Shown piece after piece: positions 1 through 8,669 of a stretch of DNA of 64,000 bases. The DNA comes from Parabacteroides distasonis (GTDB taxonomy: Bacteria; Bacteroidota; Bacteroidia; Bacteroidales; Tannerellaceae). Below the pieces are notes generated by a model. It saw only the letters and a list, made by a program, of their open reading frames with translations, was not told the DNA's origin and did not search any database. Position numbers and translations under genes: made by a program. Numbering within the stretch: the first letter of the stretch is position 1; the number at the start of each line of letters is the position of its first letter. The DNA lies in assembly GCA_021531385.1 (NCBI GenBank), contig JAFBIR010000004.1, positions 181,469 to 245,468 on the forward strand, given 5' to 3'.

Positions 1-325
1 GCACGCATCCCTGTAAACAGAAGGTAATGGTACCAATCAGTGCACCCATGATTACCATCGGATGCAAACGAATCAAGCGGCGAACAAAGAACTGCCTCAT
101 CGTGAATCCCTTTGCCCACCGATCGTCATACGCATAGCTGATCACGAATCCGGAGAGGATGAAAAAGAAATCGACTGCCAAATAGCCGTGATTGATATGC
201 TCGATTAAGGTGTTTCCAGCGAAGGAGAATCCCTCGAACACATGATACCATACGACTAAAAGAGCGGCTACGCCGCGAAGTCCATCTAATAACGCATAAT
301 GGGGCTTGGTGTCAGAAAATGCCAT
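1..325 (-). CDS. Acyltransferase 3 family membrane protein (C-terminus beyond window)
   Basis: The reading frame begins with ATG at 325 and runs off the left edge, leaving about 108 N-terminal residues. It shows the opening signature of acyltransferase-3 proteins: LDGLRGVAALLVVWYHVFEG, then a hydrophobic stretch ending FFILSGFVISYAY and the basic RRLIRLHP segment. The family moves acyl groups onto membrane-exposed sugars or lipids using a multi-helix inner-membrane domain; the catalytic His of the family lies in the visible WYH segment. The substrate cannot be told. It is transcribed away from the dcuB-like gene's upstream side, in the same direction, 50 bp downstream of it. Confidence 0.85.
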   Translation of the reverse strand, partial: MAFSDTKPHYALLDGLRGVAALLVVWYHVFEGFSFAGNTLIEHINHGYLAVDFFFILSGFVISYAYDDRWAKGFTMRQFFVRRLIRLHPMVIMGALIGTITFCLQGCV

Positions 326-375
326 ATTGAATAGATTTGATGAATGAAAAATCCACTATAACACTGCAACGCATT

Positions 376-1689
376 TCAAAACCACAAGAATACCATGAGC
401 AATCCTAAGGCGACAGATACACCGGTGGCGATCAAGCCGGGAAGCATGAACGAATGGTTCAACAGGTATTTGCCGATGCGGGTCGTGCCCGTGCGGTCAA
501 AGTTAATCGCTGCCACGATGGTGGGGTAATTCGGGATGAAGAAATAACCGTTCACCGTTGGGAAAAGGGCGATCAACATCCAGGGAGAGAGTCCTAACGC
601 CAACCCTAAAGGCAGCATCGCACGAATAGTGGCCGCTTGGCTGAACAGCAAGATGGACATCACGAAGAGAGCGATGCCGAAGAGCCAGGGCATTTCGGTA
701 ACGACCTGTTCGATCGAGCCCTTCAACTCCGTCATGTTACCTCCGATAAAGGTGTCACCCATCCAAGCGATACCGAAGATCGCCACCACCGCTTGCATAC
801 CGGCGCTAAACACGGAGCCGGTAGCTGCCTTGATACCATCCGTGCGGGTGATGAGCAGGATCAATGCTGCCGCACCCAACATCAACACCTCGATGATATG
901 CGCCATCGGCATTAAGACTGTTCCTGCACTGGTGTCGAAATGGGGGCGTAAGGTCTCGATTGAGCCAAACAAGACAATTGCTAATGTGGCCAAGATGAAA
1001 ATCGCTACGGAGAGGGCTGCGTTTCGTTGATTCTCAACCCCCTTTGCCTCATAGTGTTGCGTCTTAAACTCACCGCTCGCTAATCGACGTTGGTATTCGG
1101 GGTCATCCATCAACTCCTTGCCGACCTTCAACGAGAAGAGCGCACCTGCCATCACACCGATAAACGTGCAAGGGATGGAGATCATCAAGATATTCAGCAA
1201 GCTGATGCCTTGACCGCTTAGCATACTGAGCAAGGCCACCGTGGCCGCCGAGATAGGGCTGGCGGTGATGGCCTGTTGAGAGGCGATTACCGCGATGCCT
1301 AACGGCCGTTCAGGGCGAATCTTCGTCTCGGTCGCTACCTCGGCGATCACCGGAAGAACGGAGTAAGCCACATGTCCCGTGCCGGCGATGAAGGTGAAGA
1401 GGTAGGTCACGATAGGGCTTAAGATCGTGATGCGCTGGGGATGCTTGCGCAGGAGCCGCTCCGCCCATTTCACCATCAGATCCAAACCACCCGCCGCTTG
1501 CATACAGCTGGCTGCGGCGATGACCGCCACAATCATCAGCATGACATCAATCGGGGGAGAGGTGGGTTGAAGCCCAAAGACAAACGTGAGAATACCAAGG
1601 CCGAGGCCTCCTAAAACACCCAAACCGATGCCTCCAATACGGGCACCGATTAAGATGGCTACCAAAACGAACGCTAATTGTATCAGCAT
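376..1689 (-). CDS. dcuB: Anaerobic C4-dicarboxylate transporter, DcuA/DcuB type
   Basis: This 437-residue, highly hydrophobic protein has the usual length and helix pattern of the Dcu family, with about ten to twelve membrane segments. Recognisable blocks are the GLGVLGGLGLGILTFVFG N-terminal segment, FIAGTGHVAYSVLPVIAEVA near residue 105 and the IASQQAITASPISAATVAL block near 135. Dcu carriers exchange fumarate, malate or aspartate for succinate in anaerobes. In a succinate/propionate-forming Bacteroidales it would supply fumarate or export succinate, which fits the methylmalonyl-CoA mutase genes at 58-62 kb. DcuA and DcuB cannot be separated from sequence alone. It stands alone, divergent from the GH2 gene. 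Confidence 0.9.
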   Translation of the reverse strand: MLIQLAFVLVAILIGARIGGIGLGVLGGLGLGILTFVFGLQPTSPPIDVMLMIVAVIAAASCMQAAGGLDLMVKWAERLLRKHPQRITILSPIVTYLFTFIAGTGHVAYSVLPVIAEVATETKIRPERPLGIAVIASQQAITASPISAATVALLSMLSGQGISLLNILMISIPCTFIGVMAGALFSLKVGKELMDDPEYQRRLASGEFKTQHYEAKGVENQRNAALSVAIFILATLAIVLFGSIETLRPHFDTSAGTVLMPMAHIIEVLMLGAAALILLITRTDGIKAATGSVFSAGMQAVVAIFGIAWMGDTFIGGNMTELKGSIEQVVTEMPWLFGIALFVMSILLFSQAATIRAMLPLGLALGLSPWMLIALFPTVNGYFFIPNYPTIVAAINFDRTGTTRIGKYLLNHSFMLPGLIATGVSVALGLLMVFLWF

Positions 1690-1800
1690 GGCGACTACTT
1701 CGAATGATTAAATATGTATGGGCAAAGATAGAGCAAGCCTATTTTCGCCACTGTGCGGCAAATTTAGTGAATTTGTTTCAAAAACAAAGCGAGTTAATAC

Positions 1801-1808
1801 TATCTTTG
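1801..1808 (+). promoter_or_regulatory. Possible -7 box for the GH2 gene
   Basis: TATCTTTG fits the Bacteroidetes -7 consensus TAnnTTTG and lies about 30 bp before the GH2 start codon. The matching -33 element is weak: a TTTG is present at 1772-1775, but the spacing is longer than usual. Confidence 0.4.
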
Positions 1809-1840
1809 AGGCGTAATATAGAATATAAACTTAAAATGTT

Positions 1841-4354
1841 ATGAAAAGGATAGGCCTTTATCTGTTGGTCGGCTTAATTGGCTGCCTTCCGGCTCTGTGG
1901 GGACAAGGACGCACGGAGCGATTGTTAGAGAAGAATTGGCGCTTTACCCGGGCGGATAATCCGGAGTTCAAGGAGCCAACGTTTGATGATGCCACTTGGC
2001 AAAGCGTCACGGTGCCACATGATTGGGCAATCTATGGCCCTTTCAGTGCGCAGAACGACAAGCAGGAGGTGGCGATTGCGCAAGATGGACAAACGGAGGC
2101 GATGGAACATGCCGGTCGTACAGGTGGCTTGCCTTTCGTGGGTGTCGGTTGGTATCGCACCCAGTTTGAGTTGCCGGAGTTCACCGCTGGAAAGCAGGCT
2201 ACCCTGCTTTTCGATGGGGCGATGAGTCATGCCCGTGTCTATGTGAATGGTACGGAGGTGGGTTATTGGCCATACGGTTATAACAGTTTCCACCTGGATA
2301 TTACTCGCTATGTGCGTCCCAATCAGCCGAATACCTTGGCGGTACGTTTGGAGAACTTGCCCGAATCCTCTCGCTGGTATCCCGGTGCGGGGTTGTATCG
2401 TAATGTGCACCTGATCGTCACCGAGGCGGCACATATTCCCGTTTGGGGCACCTATATCACGACACCGGAGGTGAGCCGTGAGGCGGCCAAGGTGCATTTC
2501 TTGACGCAAGTCACCCTGCCGGAAGGGGCGGATAAAGCGAGATACACCTTGAAAACCCGTTTGCTCAATCCCAACGGCCAGCAGCTGATCGAGTTGTCGG
2601 AATCGTTGGCGGGAAAGGATCCCGAGGGAAAAGGTATCGCACAGGAGTGCACCGTGCGGACACCCTCTTTGTGGTCGCCTGAGTTACCTGCTCTGTATAA
2701 AGCGGAGAGTCGTCTTTATGAGGGAGATAAACTCTGCGATACCTACACCACCACCTTCGGTATTCGTTCCATCGAGGTGATTCCCGATAAGGGCTTTTTC
2801 TTGAATGGTGAGCGCATCGTGTTCAAAGGGGTCTGCAACCACCACGATTTAGGACCTTTGGGAGCGGCAGTTAATGAGGCGGCTATTCGCCATCAGATTC
2901 AGATGCTGAAAGATATGGGATGCAATGCGATCCGTACCTCCCACAACATGCCGGCACCGGAGTTGGTGGAGGCATGTGACGACATGGGTATGATGTTGAT
3001 GGCCGAGAGCTTCGACGAGTGGAATACCCCGAAGTGCGCCAACGGCTACAACCTGCTTTTCAACGATTGGGCCGAGAAAGACCTGGTGAATCTGATTCGG
3101 CATTACCGAAATAACCCCAGTATCATGTTCTGGTGCATTGGCAACGAGGTGCCGAATCAAGGTGATAAGGAGGGGTATCGCATCGCCCAATGGCTGCAAG
3201 ATATTTGCCACCGAGAGGATCCCACTCGCCCCGTGACGCAAGGGATGGACAACCCGGATGCCGTGGTGGAGAATGGTTTTGCGGCGGTGATGGATGTGGC
3301 GGGATTCAACTACCGTCCCTTCCGCTATGTGCGCAATTATAATGTCTTGCCGCAGAAGTTGATCTTGGGTAGCGAAACCGCCTCTACGGTTAGCTCTCGC
3401 GGTGTCTATAAGTTCCCTGTGGAGCGAAAGGCAATGGCTGTCTATGACGATCATCAAAGCTCCGGTTACGACGTGGAGCATTGCAGCTGGTCGAACCTCC
3501 CGGAGGATGATTTCATCCAGCATGAGGATTTGCCCTATTGCATCGGTGAGTTCGTTTGGACAGGTTTTGACTACTTAGGAGAGCCAACTCCCTACTACAC
3601 CAACTGGCCGAGTCACAGCTCTCTGTTTGGTATCATCGACCTGGCCAGCATCCCGAAGGATCGCTACTACCTCTATCGTAGCCATTGGAATAAGGAGGAG
3701 AAAACCCTCCATATCCTGCCGCATTGGACATGGCCTGATCGCAAGGGGAAGGTGACGCCCATCTTTGTCTATACCAACTATCCGTCGGCGGAGCTCTTCA
3801 TCAACGGCAAGAGCCAAGGTCGTCGTACCAAGGATATGAGCATCCCGCTCGAAGGCAGTTACACGAAGGAGGCGCAGCAAAGTTTCGAACGTCAGAAACG
3901 CTATCGCCTCATGTGGATGGACACCCAATATGAGCCGGGTACGGTGAAGGTGGTCGCTTATGACGAGCAAGGCAACGTAGCTGCTACGGAGGAGATCCAT
4001 ACAGCTGGTAAGCCGCATCACATCGAGTTGACTGCTGACCGTACGCACCTCACCGCCAATGGCAAGGACTTGGCGTATATCAATGTGCGTGTGGTGGATA
4101 AGAACGGCAACCTCTGTCCTAACGAGACCCGTGAGATTCGTTTCCGTGTGACCGGCGCAGGTAGTTTCCGGGCGGCTGCCAATGGCAACCCCGTCTGCTT
4201 GGAGCCTTTTCACCTGCCGAAGATGTCGCTCTTCAGTGGCCAGCTGACCGCCATCGTGCAAACCTCAGAGGAGGCAGGCCCCATTGTCTTCGAGGCCTTT
4301 GCCGACGGTCTCAAGGGAGCCATCTTGCAGGTAGAATCCAAATCCGAACTCTAA
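1841..4354 (+). CDS. Secreted GH2 beta-galactosidase-like glycoside hydrolase
   Basis: This 837-residue protein opens with a signal peptide ending near ALWGQG. The GH2 sugar-binding domain follows (residues about 25-200, with VPHDWAIYGPF and GVGWYRTQFELP), then the immunoglobulin-like domain and the TIM barrel. In the barrel, GNEVPN carries the expected acid/base at Glu436 and IGEFVWTGFDYLGEP the expected nucleophile at Glu570. The C-terminal part has DUF4982-like and Ig-like segments common in Bacteroidetes GH2 enzymes. The likely role is periplasmic release of terminal galactose or a related sugar. The exact linkage is unknown and beta-glucuronidase-like activity cannot be excluded. The stop codon abuts the convergent CBM9-like gene with no gap. 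Confidence 0.9.
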   Translation: MKRIGLYLLVGLIGCLPALWGQGRTERLLEKNWRFTRADNPEFKEPTFDDATWQSVTVPHDWAIYGPFSAQNDKQEVAIAQDGQTEAMEHAGRTGGLPFVGVGWYRTQFELPEFTAGKQATLLFDGAMSHARVYVNGTEVGYWPYGYNSFHLDITRYVRPNQPNTLAVRLENLPESSRWYPGAGLYRNVHLIVTEAAHIPVWGTYITTPEVSREAAKVHFLTQVTLPEGADKARYTLKTRLLNPNGQQLIELSESLAGKDPEGKGIAQECTVRTPSLWSPELPALYKAESRLYEGDKLCDTYTTTFGIRSIEVIPDKGFFLNGERIVFKGVCNHHDLGPLGAAVNEAAIRHQIQMLKDMGCNAIRTSHNMPAPELVEACDDMGMMLMAESFDEWNTPKCANGYNLLFNDWAEKDLVNLIRHYRNNPSIMFWCIGNEVPNQGDKEGYRIAQWLQDICHREDPTRPVTQGMDNPDAVVENGFAAVMDVAGFNYRPFRYVRNYNVLPQKLILGSETASTVSSRGVYKFPVERKAMAVYDDHQSSGYDVEHCSWSNLPEDDFIQHEDLPYCIGEFVWTGFDYLGEPTPYYTNWPSHSSLFGIIDLASIPKDRYYLYRSHWNKEEKTLHILPHWTWPDRKGKVTPIFVYTNYPSAELFINGKSQGRRTKDMSIPLEGSYTKEAQQSFERQKRYRLMWMDTQYEPGTVKVVAYDEQGNVAATEEIHTAGKPHHIELTADRTHLTANGKDLAYINVRVVDKNGNLCPNETREIRFRVTGAGSFRAAANGNPVCLEPFHLPKMSLFSGQLTAIVQTSEEAGPIVFEAFADGLKGAILQVESKSEL

Positions 4355-4996
4355 CTACAACCTTAATTCACCAAAGGAATCGGGTTGGTGAAAGTCGGGG
4401 TGTTCCGTATCGATCGGGTTCCAGCTGAGATAATGTGGGGATGCGGTTGCGTCTCCACATTTGTAGAAATTACCAAAGATTCTCTCGGGCATAAAGTCTT
4501 TAGCCAGGCCGATAATGCCCAGCGGAATGACAACCAAGAGGCTCCACTGATGAAAACCAGTCTTCTCATTGAACGGAATTCTGGGCAGAGAGGGATAGCG
4601 ACGGATCAATGCCAGTTGCTCAGCGGGTAAATCGGTTTTCTCTGATCTCGACAACCGGTATGAGGCATCGCATGTGCCGATGCAATTGAATTCGAAATTG
4701 ATGTAATGGTCATCCGTAGGACGTTTGACAAAAAACTCCACGCAGCTATCTTGATAGACAGGGGAGCCATCTTTGTCATAGATAGCCCGGACGGAATTAG
4801 CTCTGGAGAAGAAGTAGATAAACAGGTTCTTATCGCTTCGGGCGATGTTGAACGAGGCGATTGGCATGTAGGGGTAACGCTCCCAATTGGCTTGATCCAT
4901 GTAGTGCCGTGGGGTTTTACGCTCCATGACGTCGATGATGGATGAGGCATCCAGCATTTCTAAGGCGGGGATGTAAGGAATAGTAAGACTTTTCAT
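4355..4996 (-). CDS. CBM9-like carbohydrate-binding family protein
   Basis: The start at 4996 is chosen because it begins MKSLTIPYIP and because ATGA at 4996-4993 overlaps the stop of the upstream LysE-family gene, a classic coupling arrangement; the frame is open further upstream but lies inside that gene. The 213-residue product has the carbohydrate-binding family 9-like pattern of Bacteroidetes proteins: DSCVEFFVKR, YINFEFNCIGTCDASYR and a C-terminal YLSWNPIDTEHPDFHQPDSF. No signal peptide is seen, so it is likely cytoplasmic. The fold suggests sugar or polyol binding, but the true role is unknown. Confidence 0.8.
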   Translation of the reverse strand: MKSLTIPYIPALEMLDASSIIDVMERKTPRHYMDQANWERYPYMPIASFNIARSDKNLFIYFFSRANSVRAIYDKDGSPVYQDSCVEFFVKRPTDDHYINFEFNCIGTCDASYRLSRSEKTDLPAEQLALIRRYPSLPRIPFNEKTGFHQWSLLVVIPLGIIGLAKDFMPERIFGNFYKCGDATASPHYLSWNPIDTEHPDFHQPDSFGELRL

Positions 4997-5667
4997 GATA
5001 TTTGAGTGATAAGTAATAAAGGCCCAGCGGAATAGATGGTAAACAATACGGAGGCTATGCCGATGGCAGCGAGGCAAAGCACCACCAGACCAATCAGTCT
5101 GTTTAGCAACCCAATTCTTCGGACGTTTATCATGGTTCCTAATTTTGCGAATAATGAGGTGATGGAAAACCACCAGGCGATTGCACCTACGGCAATGCCT
5201 AACATGCCGAGGGCTATCAGGCTGATCGGATGCTCAGGCAGGATGAAGCCAAAACGGGCATAGAGGCCGATGTAAAGCAAGACAATCAATACATTGCTGA
5301 AGGTCAGCAAGAATGCGGTTAGGAAATCTTGCGTATAGGTACGCTTCTTCTTGTGCTTGATAGAGGGCTTTTGCAGCATCTTCGCGGGATTGCTCCGATA
5401 GATGTAATAGCCGAAAAGGCCTAACACGATGCTACCCATCAGCTGTAGGGGTGTTTGGTTGGTCTCCACGAAGTTCACCATGAATCCCATGCCCAAGGCG
5501 GTCAGTATGCCGTAACAGATGTCGGATAGCGTCGCTCCTAAGCCGGTCATAAAGCCATGCCAACGTCCTTTATAGAACGTGCGTCGGATGCAGAGCATGC
5601 CGACAGGCCCCATGGGCGCCGACACCAGCACTCCGATCAGAATGCCCTTGATGAAAATCTCAACCAT
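4993..5667 (-). CDS. LysE-family amino-acid exporter
   Basis: A 224-residue integral membrane protein with about six helices. The first segment, IKGILIGVLVSAPMGPVGMLCIRRTF, is the LysE/RhtB signature (G-x-SAPMGPVG), and a second half repeats the topology. Family members export lysine, homoserine, threonine or similar small molecules from the cytoplasm; the substrate here is unknown. A basic cytoplasmic loop (PSIKHKKKRTY) lies in the middle, as in other Bacteroidetes members. Its stop overlaps the CBM9-like start by 4 nt, so the two should be translated from one message. Confidence 0.88.
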   Translation of the reverse strand: MVEIFIKGILIGVLVSAPMGPVGMLCIRRTFYKGRWHGFMTGLGATLSDICYGILTALGMGFMVNFVETNQTPLQLMGSIVLGLFGYYIYRSNPAKMLQKPSIKHKKKRTYTQDFLTAFLLTFSNVLIVLLYIGLYARFGFILPEHPISLIALGMLGIAVGAIAWWFSITSLFAKLGTMINVRRIGLLNRLIGLVVLCLAAIGIASVLFTIYSAGPLLLITQIS

Positions 5668-5739
5668 TGATTGCTTAAAAACTAGCGTGCTTTTTGATTC
5701 GGCGAAGATACGACTTTTCTGCTTAATTTAGGAAGGAAG

Positions 5740-5771
5740 AATGAGGAGTTAGGAATTTCTAACTCCTCATT
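5740..5771 (-). terminator. Hairpin terminator after the GH78 gene
   Basis: A near-perfect inverted repeat (AATGAGGAGTTAG / CTAACTCCTCATT) lies 8 bp beyond the GH78 stop codon. A pyrimidine-rich rather than pure T tract follows on the minus strand, so termination may be only partly efficient. Confidence 0.6.
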
Positions 5772-5778
5772 AGGGTGA

Positions 5779-8376
5779 CTATCGCTCTATCGTATAGCTA
5801 CCCGCCTTATACTCCGTGGCGGTTGTCTCGCCCGGCAAGGTGACAGCAGCTGTGGCTCCTTCCGGAATGGTGAAGTTCCAGATCCACTTGTCGCCCTCGT
5901 ATTTCCATTCGCTCTTGATCAAGCCCGCTGCGGATTGGTATTCTGCCTTCACGAAGCCCAAGCGCTTGTCGGGTACCGGGCTCATGATGATATGCTTGAA
6001 GCCGGGTTGTGCCACGTCGGCAGCGATGCCGGCCGCTGTTTCCCAGATCCATTCGCACACGCAGCCATAGGCGTAATGGTTGAAGCTGTTCATGCCACGA
6101 GGACCCATGCCCTTGTCGAGCATGTAGCTGTTCCAACGCTCCCAAATGGTGGTCGCCCCATTATCGACGGAGTAGAGCCAGCTCGGGTTCTTGCGCTGGA
6201 AAAGCAACTCATAGGCAATATCGACCATACCGTTCTCAGTGAGGGTAGGCATCAAGATGGAGGTGCCCAAGAAGCCGGTCTGCAAGCAGTTGCCGTGGTC
6301 GGCAAAGTTCTGACGCAAACGAGCGATCATGTTCGCTTTCGCTTGCCCCTCTACCAAGCCGTTCTTGAGTGCGAAGAGGGCCGGTGTCTGCATGGTGTTG
6401 AGGATCGCTGTCTTGAAGGTGCCATCTGCCTGGAGGAAGTTGTCCCGCAGGTATTGTTGAGCCTCCTTGACCATCGCCTCATACTTGGCCGCATCCCGAC
6501 CGGTAGCCTTCGCCATGTCACGCATCAGGTTAGCGTCAATCGCCCAATAGCTGGCGCTGAGGTAATTCCAGTAAACGTAGGTCTCCGGACGAAGTACATG
6601 CTTGCCGTTGGCATCTTTCATGTGGATGCCGCCTCCGCAACTCTCCAACGGCTCGTAGCTCAACCAGTCGGCCCATTGGTAGTTGCCATTCTCGGCACTC
6701 AAGGTCTTGTGGTCATACTTGGTCTCGTTGATGTGGTTGACGAACTTCTCCATAGAGGCCCAATGCTCATTCACGATCTCGGTGTCGCCAAACTGCTTCC
6801 AGACCACCCAAGGCACGATCACACCGGCATCAGCCCAGCCTAAACGCATCATGGAGGTAGGCTCCGCACCATACTGTGCCTGAGGCGCTACACCGGGGTA
6901 TCCACCCAACTCGGTTTGCGTGTCACGCATGTCACGCAACCATTTGTGGAAGAACTTACGGGTGTTGGCAAAGAAGGTACCTGTCTCGGTGAACACCTGC
7001 GTGTCAGCCGTCCAACCCAAGCGCTCATTACGCTGCGGACAGTCCGTAGGCACGGAGAGATAGTTGGAACGTTGGCCCCAAAGGGTATTCGCGATGAGTC
7101 GGTTGATCGATGGGTCGCCCGTCGTGATCGTACCGATCTCTATCTCTTGGGCGATCGAGGTGACGGGTATGGATTGGAGCGATTTAATGCGCACCTCATC
7201 CGTCGCCGTGATAGAGACGAAGCGGTAGCCATAGAAGGTACATGCCGGATGGTAAGCGACGTAGTCTTTGCTGTCCGCAAAGGTGTAGTGGAGCAACATG
7301 CCGATCTCCGGGATACGCAGGTTCAGGCGGTGGCAACTGCCCTCGGGTCCATCCATACCCCGGCTCTTGGCACCATTGCCATCGTTGAGCAACTCAGCAG
7401 GCAGGCAGGTCAGCTTCGTGCCCGCCTTCGCACGGAATACAAAGGAGGGAACGGCGGCACAGTTCTGGCCGAAATCGACCACCAAGGTCTCCCCCGAATT
7501 GACGACCATCTCCTCGCCAGGGGTATATGCTTTTGTGATGACCACCTTGCCATAAGCCTCCTCGCTCTCACCCGTCACCCCTTTCCAGGTGTATGCCTTT
7601 TGCGGTTGCAGGGCCAAGTCTTTACGCAAATAGATCTCTGCGCCATCCGAGGGCAGGATCTCCCCGTTGAACTCGTTGTTGACCTCCGGTGTGGAGAGGG
7701 CTTGCAGGTTCTCGAAGCCCATCGGCTCACGGGCATCATACTCCTCACCGTCGAAAATGGCCGCATGCTTCACGGGGCCTGCTATACCCGCCTTCCAGTC
7801 GGTCGTGTTCGTACCGTAATATTGCTGGCTCCCATCTTCAAAAGTCAATTCAACCACGCCACGGAAAGCCACCTTCTTGCCGATCATACCGACGTGACCA
7901 CCCAGTGTGATGATCTTGTCGGCCCACCAGCCCGGAGTGACCTGCACGGCCAAGGTGTTCTCGGCATCGGCAGTCGTGGTCCATGCGTCGGTAATATCGT
8001 AAGTGAAGGAGCGTTTGGTCTTCTCGTAATGGGTGAATCCCGGTTTCAGGATCTCCTCGCCAATCGGCTGTCCGTTCACGTAAAGCGTATAGACACCCAA
8101 GCCGGTCGTCATCCAGTGGGCCGCCTTCACCCTCTTCTCATTTTTAAGTGTGGATACAAACCAGCTTGCGCCATCGGCAGCTCGCTCATGAGCACCCCTT
8201 ACCGTGTCAGTCATGACCGGCGCGTTGGCGGCTGAGATCCATGCTGAGGCATCCCAAGCCGAATGGTCTAATGCCTCCATGCGGGTCACTCCCTTTTCGG
8301 ACTTTGGCGTGCTGCAACTCACTACCGACAGGAGTGCGATGCCGGTAGCCAAAGCCATCACAAGATTCTTTCTCAT
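5779..8376 (-). CDS. GH78 alpha-L-rhamnosidase-like lipoprotein
   Basis: An 865-residue protein with a lipoprotein signal ending LLSVVSC (Cys21), so it is membrane anchored. The order fits GH78: N-terminal beta-sandwich domains with GLGVYTLYVNGQPIGEE and LKPGFTHYEKTKRSFTYDIT, the rhamnosidase concanavalin-like domain with VVDFGQN near residue 300, and an (alpha/alpha)6 barrel that includes YLSVPTDCPQRNERLGWTAD, the GH78 active-site neighbourhood with acidic residues. A C-terminal beta domain closes the protein. It should cleave terminal L-rhamnose from plant glycosides or polysaccharides. Substrate and surface-versus-periplasmic location are not resolved. It appears monocistronic between two hairpins. 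Confidence 0.9.
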   Translation of the reverse strand: MRKNLVMALATGIALLSVVSCSTPKSEKGVTRMEALDHSAWDASAWISAANAPVMTDTVRGAHERAADGASWFVSTLKNEKRVKAAHWMTTGLGVYTLYVNGQPIGEEILKPGFTHYEKTKRSFTYDITDAWTTTADAENTLAVQVTPGWWADKIITLGGHVGMIGKKVAFRGVVELTFEDGSQQYYGTNTTDWKAGIAGPVKHAAIFDGEEYDAREPMGFENLQALSTPEVNNEFNGEILPSDGAEIYLRKDLALQPQKAYTWKGVTGESEEAYGKVVITKAYTPGEEMVVNSGETLVVDFGQNCAAVPSFVFRAKAGTKLTCLPAELLNDGNGAKSRGMDGPEGSCHRLNLRIPEIGMLLHYTFADSKDYVAYHPACTFYGYRFVSITATDEVRIKSLQSIPVTSIAQEIEIGTITTGDPSINRLIANTLWGQRSNYLSVPTDCPQRNERLGWTADTQVFTETGTFFANTRKFFHKWLRDMRDTQTELGGYPGVAPQAQYGAEPTSMMRLGWADAGVIVPWVVWKQFGDTEIVNEHWASMEKFVNHINETKYDHKTLSAENGNYQWADWLSYEPLESCGGGIHMKDANGKHVLRPETYVYWNYLSASYWAIDANLMRDMAKATGRDAAKYEAMVKEAQQYLRDNFLQADGTFKTAILNTMQTPALFALKNGLVEGQAKANMIARLRQNFADHGNCLQTGFLGTSILMPTLTENGMVDIAYELLFQRKNPSWLYSVDNGATTIWERWNSYMLDKGMGPRGMNSFNHYAYGCVCEWIWETAAGIAADVAQPGFKHIIMSPVPDKRLGFVKAEYQSAAGLIKSEWKYEGDKWIWNFTIPEGATAAVTLPGETTATEYKAGSYTIER

Positions 8377-8411
8377 TTTTAGTAAGTTTTAAAATAGTCG
8401 GGGCAAATATA

Positions 8412-8448
8412 CAAAAAAGACCTCTCTTCGCAGGGAGATCTTTTTGCC
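8412..8448 (-). terminator. Intrinsic terminator of the riboswitch-controlled operon
   Basis: AAAAAGA-CCTCTC and GGGAGA-TCTTTTT form a hairpin with one internal mismatch and a six-T run on the minus strand. It lies between the end of the PepSY gene (8670) and the GH78 start (8376). Because it sits in the GH78 upstream region, it could instead be a leader attenuator for that gene. Confidence 0.65.
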
Positions 8449-8566
8449 TTTTTTGATAATCTTATATGCTTACATAAAAATTAGCGATCGGTTCTGGCTG
8501 CTCACATAAATATTGCGATATACTAATAGTGTCACGACATTTGTTACTTATCTGAATTTGACACTG

Positions 8567-8597
8567 CAAAGGTACGCTGCCTCCGACCGCCCCACAA
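8567..8597 (-). promoter_or_regulatory. Promoter-like pair, possibly for GH78
   Basis: On the minus strand TTG (8597-8595) is followed after 20 nt by TACCTTTG (8574-8567), an excellent match to the Bacteroidetes sigma consensus. No convincing coding sequence lies between it and GH78, so a GH78 transcript from here would have a leader of about 185 nt containing the 8412-8448 hairpin. Confidence 0.4.
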
Positions 8598-8669
8598 TAC
8601 CTAAATATGGGTAATTTGCTGGCCCTATTACCTTGATTAGGGGATAGCATGTAGGCCTAAATACCCCAA

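Noticed and set aside
6916..8235. 439-residue plus-strand frame opposite the GH78 gene
   Set aside because: No conserved motifs; GH78 is full-length and clear on the other strand.
8462..8650. 62-residue minus-strand frame in the GH78/PepSY gap
   Set aside because: No family features; it overlaps a good promoter box (8567-8597).
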